NCBI GenBank assembly: GCA_009782025.1
Contig: WQUQ01000145.1
Location: 1-5,190, forward strand
DNA: 5,190 bases
Origin: Desulfobulbus sp.
GTDB taxonomy: Bacteria; Pseudomonadota; Gammaproteobacteria; Burkholderiales; Rhodocyclaceae
Reading direction: 5' to 3'
Each line of letters starts with the position of its first letter. Within the stretch, counting starts at the first letter, position 1. Position numbers and translations under genes: made by a program. The notes beneath the pieces were generated by a model. It did no database searches. It saw nothing but the letters and a program-made list of their open reading frames with translations, and was not told where the DNA came from. Shown one piece after another: positions 4,667 through 5,190 of this stretch.

Positions 4667-5190
4667 ATGCGCCGCATCGTCATCGCCGCCATTGCTCTCG
4701 TCATAGTCGCCGCTGCGCTGTTCTGGCTGACCCGGCCCAAGCCGATCCCGGTCGCCCTCACCGAAGTCGCCGCCGGCCGGGTCGAATCGACGCTGACCAA
4801 CACCCGCGCCGGCAGCATCGAAGCCTGTCTGCATACCAAACTATCGACCATCATCGGCGGGCGCATCGAGTATCTCGGCGTCAAGGAGGGCGACAAGGTC
4901 AAGAAGGGGCAGTTGCTCTTGAAGCTGTGGAACGACGACCAGCAGGCCAACACCGCGTTGGCCGAGGCGCAGGTGAGGGTCGCCGCCAGGCGCGTCGATG
5001 AAGCCTGCATCGCTGCCGCCAATGCCGAGCGCGAAGCCCGCCGCCAGGCCGAATTGCGCCAGCGCGGTTTCGTCTCCGCCAGCGCCGAAGAAGCCGCCCG
5101 CACCCAGGCCGAAGTCAGCCGCGCCACCTGCCACACCGCCCGCGCCGATGTCGCCCAGGCCGAGGCCCGCTACCGGGCCACGCGCGTCGA
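4667..5190 (+). CDS. HlyD/RND-type periplasmic adaptor (membrane fusion) protein, 3' end outside window
   Basis: The frame is open from ATG 4667 to the window end (174 full codons seen). The protein begins with a short basic start (MRR) and a single hydrophobic segment (about 4-21) that anchors it in the inner membrane, with the rest in the periplasm. A beta-barrel strand region (about 27-58) leads to the first half of the lipoyl-like domain, GGRIEYLGVKEGDKVKKGQLLLKL (about 64-87), and then to an Ala/Arg/Glu-rich coiled-coil hairpin (about 92-172), whose turn is near LRQRGFVSASAEEAA (130-144). This order is typical of efflux adaptors, which link an inner-membrane ABC or RND pump to an outer-membrane channel. 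Periplasmic C114 and C155 in the coil are unusual. No lipobox is present. The pump gene should lie downstream, beyond the window; substrate unknown. Confidence 0.88.
   Translation, partial: MRRIVIAAIALVIVAAALFWLTRPKPIPVALTEVAAGRVESTLTNTRAGSIEACLHTKLSTIIGGRIEYLGVKEGDKVKKGQLLLKLWNDDQQANTALAEAQVRVAARRVDEACIAAANAEREARRQAELRQRGFVSASAEEAARTQAEVSRATCHTARADVAQAEARYRATRV

Noticed and set aside
4579..5136. Minus-strand reading frame (185 codons) opposite the adaptor gene
   Set aside because: The plus-strand frame encodes a clear HlyD-type adaptor with anchor, lipoyl half and coiled coil; the reverse frame is Ser/Arg/Ala-rich and has no motif.

Overview
The window looks like the chromosome of a high-GC betaproteobacterium, probably of the Rhodocyclales type (Dechloromonas, Azonexus and relatives). 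This is inferred from the strong G/C bias at third codon positions, the NarX/NarL-like signalling pair, the short-form CbiX chelatase, and a small EHEHIP-containing protein that resembles betaproteobacterial hypothetical proteins. No transposase, integrase, tRNA, rRNA or CRISPR array was seen.

Layout. Positions 1-732 (+) hold the 3' part of a spermidine-synthase-like SAM-binding protein that begins upstream of the window. A good sigma70-type promoter overlaps its stop codon and probably drives a small conserved protein of unknown function at 861-1136 (+). A 168-base convergent intergenic region (1137-1304) follows. It contains two inverted repeats: a 16-bp-arm GC-rich hairpin, and a roughly 100-base element with 26-nt arms and two GCGAAGC heptamers in its interior. 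The next three genes lie on the minus strand and are read leftward: a CbiX/SirB-type chelatase (3693-3283), a NarX-like soluble GAF histidine kinase (3216-1960) and a NarL/FixJ response regulator (1967-1305). Kinase and regulator overlap by 8 bases (ATGAATGA) and are almost certainly translationally coupled. The 66-base gap before the kinase carries a weak promoter with a 13-bp palindrome in its spacer and a possible FNR-type box near -42.

The divergent region 3694-3878 contains a perfect 12-bp hairpin and a second, terminator-like hairpin. To its right, on the plus strand, a TTG-initiated gene (3879-4658) encodes a 259-residue protein of unknown function whose C-terminal two thirds loosely recalls the ADP-ribosyltransferase-like DUF2441 type. 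Eight bases later begins an HlyD/RND-type periplasmic adaptor (4667 onward), cut by the window end.

How the genes may work together (inference): the kinase has no membrane segment and carries a Cys-x2-Cys-x-Cys plus Cys cluster in its GAF domain, so it probably reads a cytoplasmic signal such as redox state, oxygen or a metal centre rather than periplasmic nitrate. The adjacent siroheme-type chelatase and the possible FNR box would fit anaerobic or nitrogen-oxide respiratory control. The DUF gene and the adaptor form a separate plus-strand unit that probably continues into an efflux operon. The least explained items are the 1203-1305 palindromic element and the possible ART-like protein.
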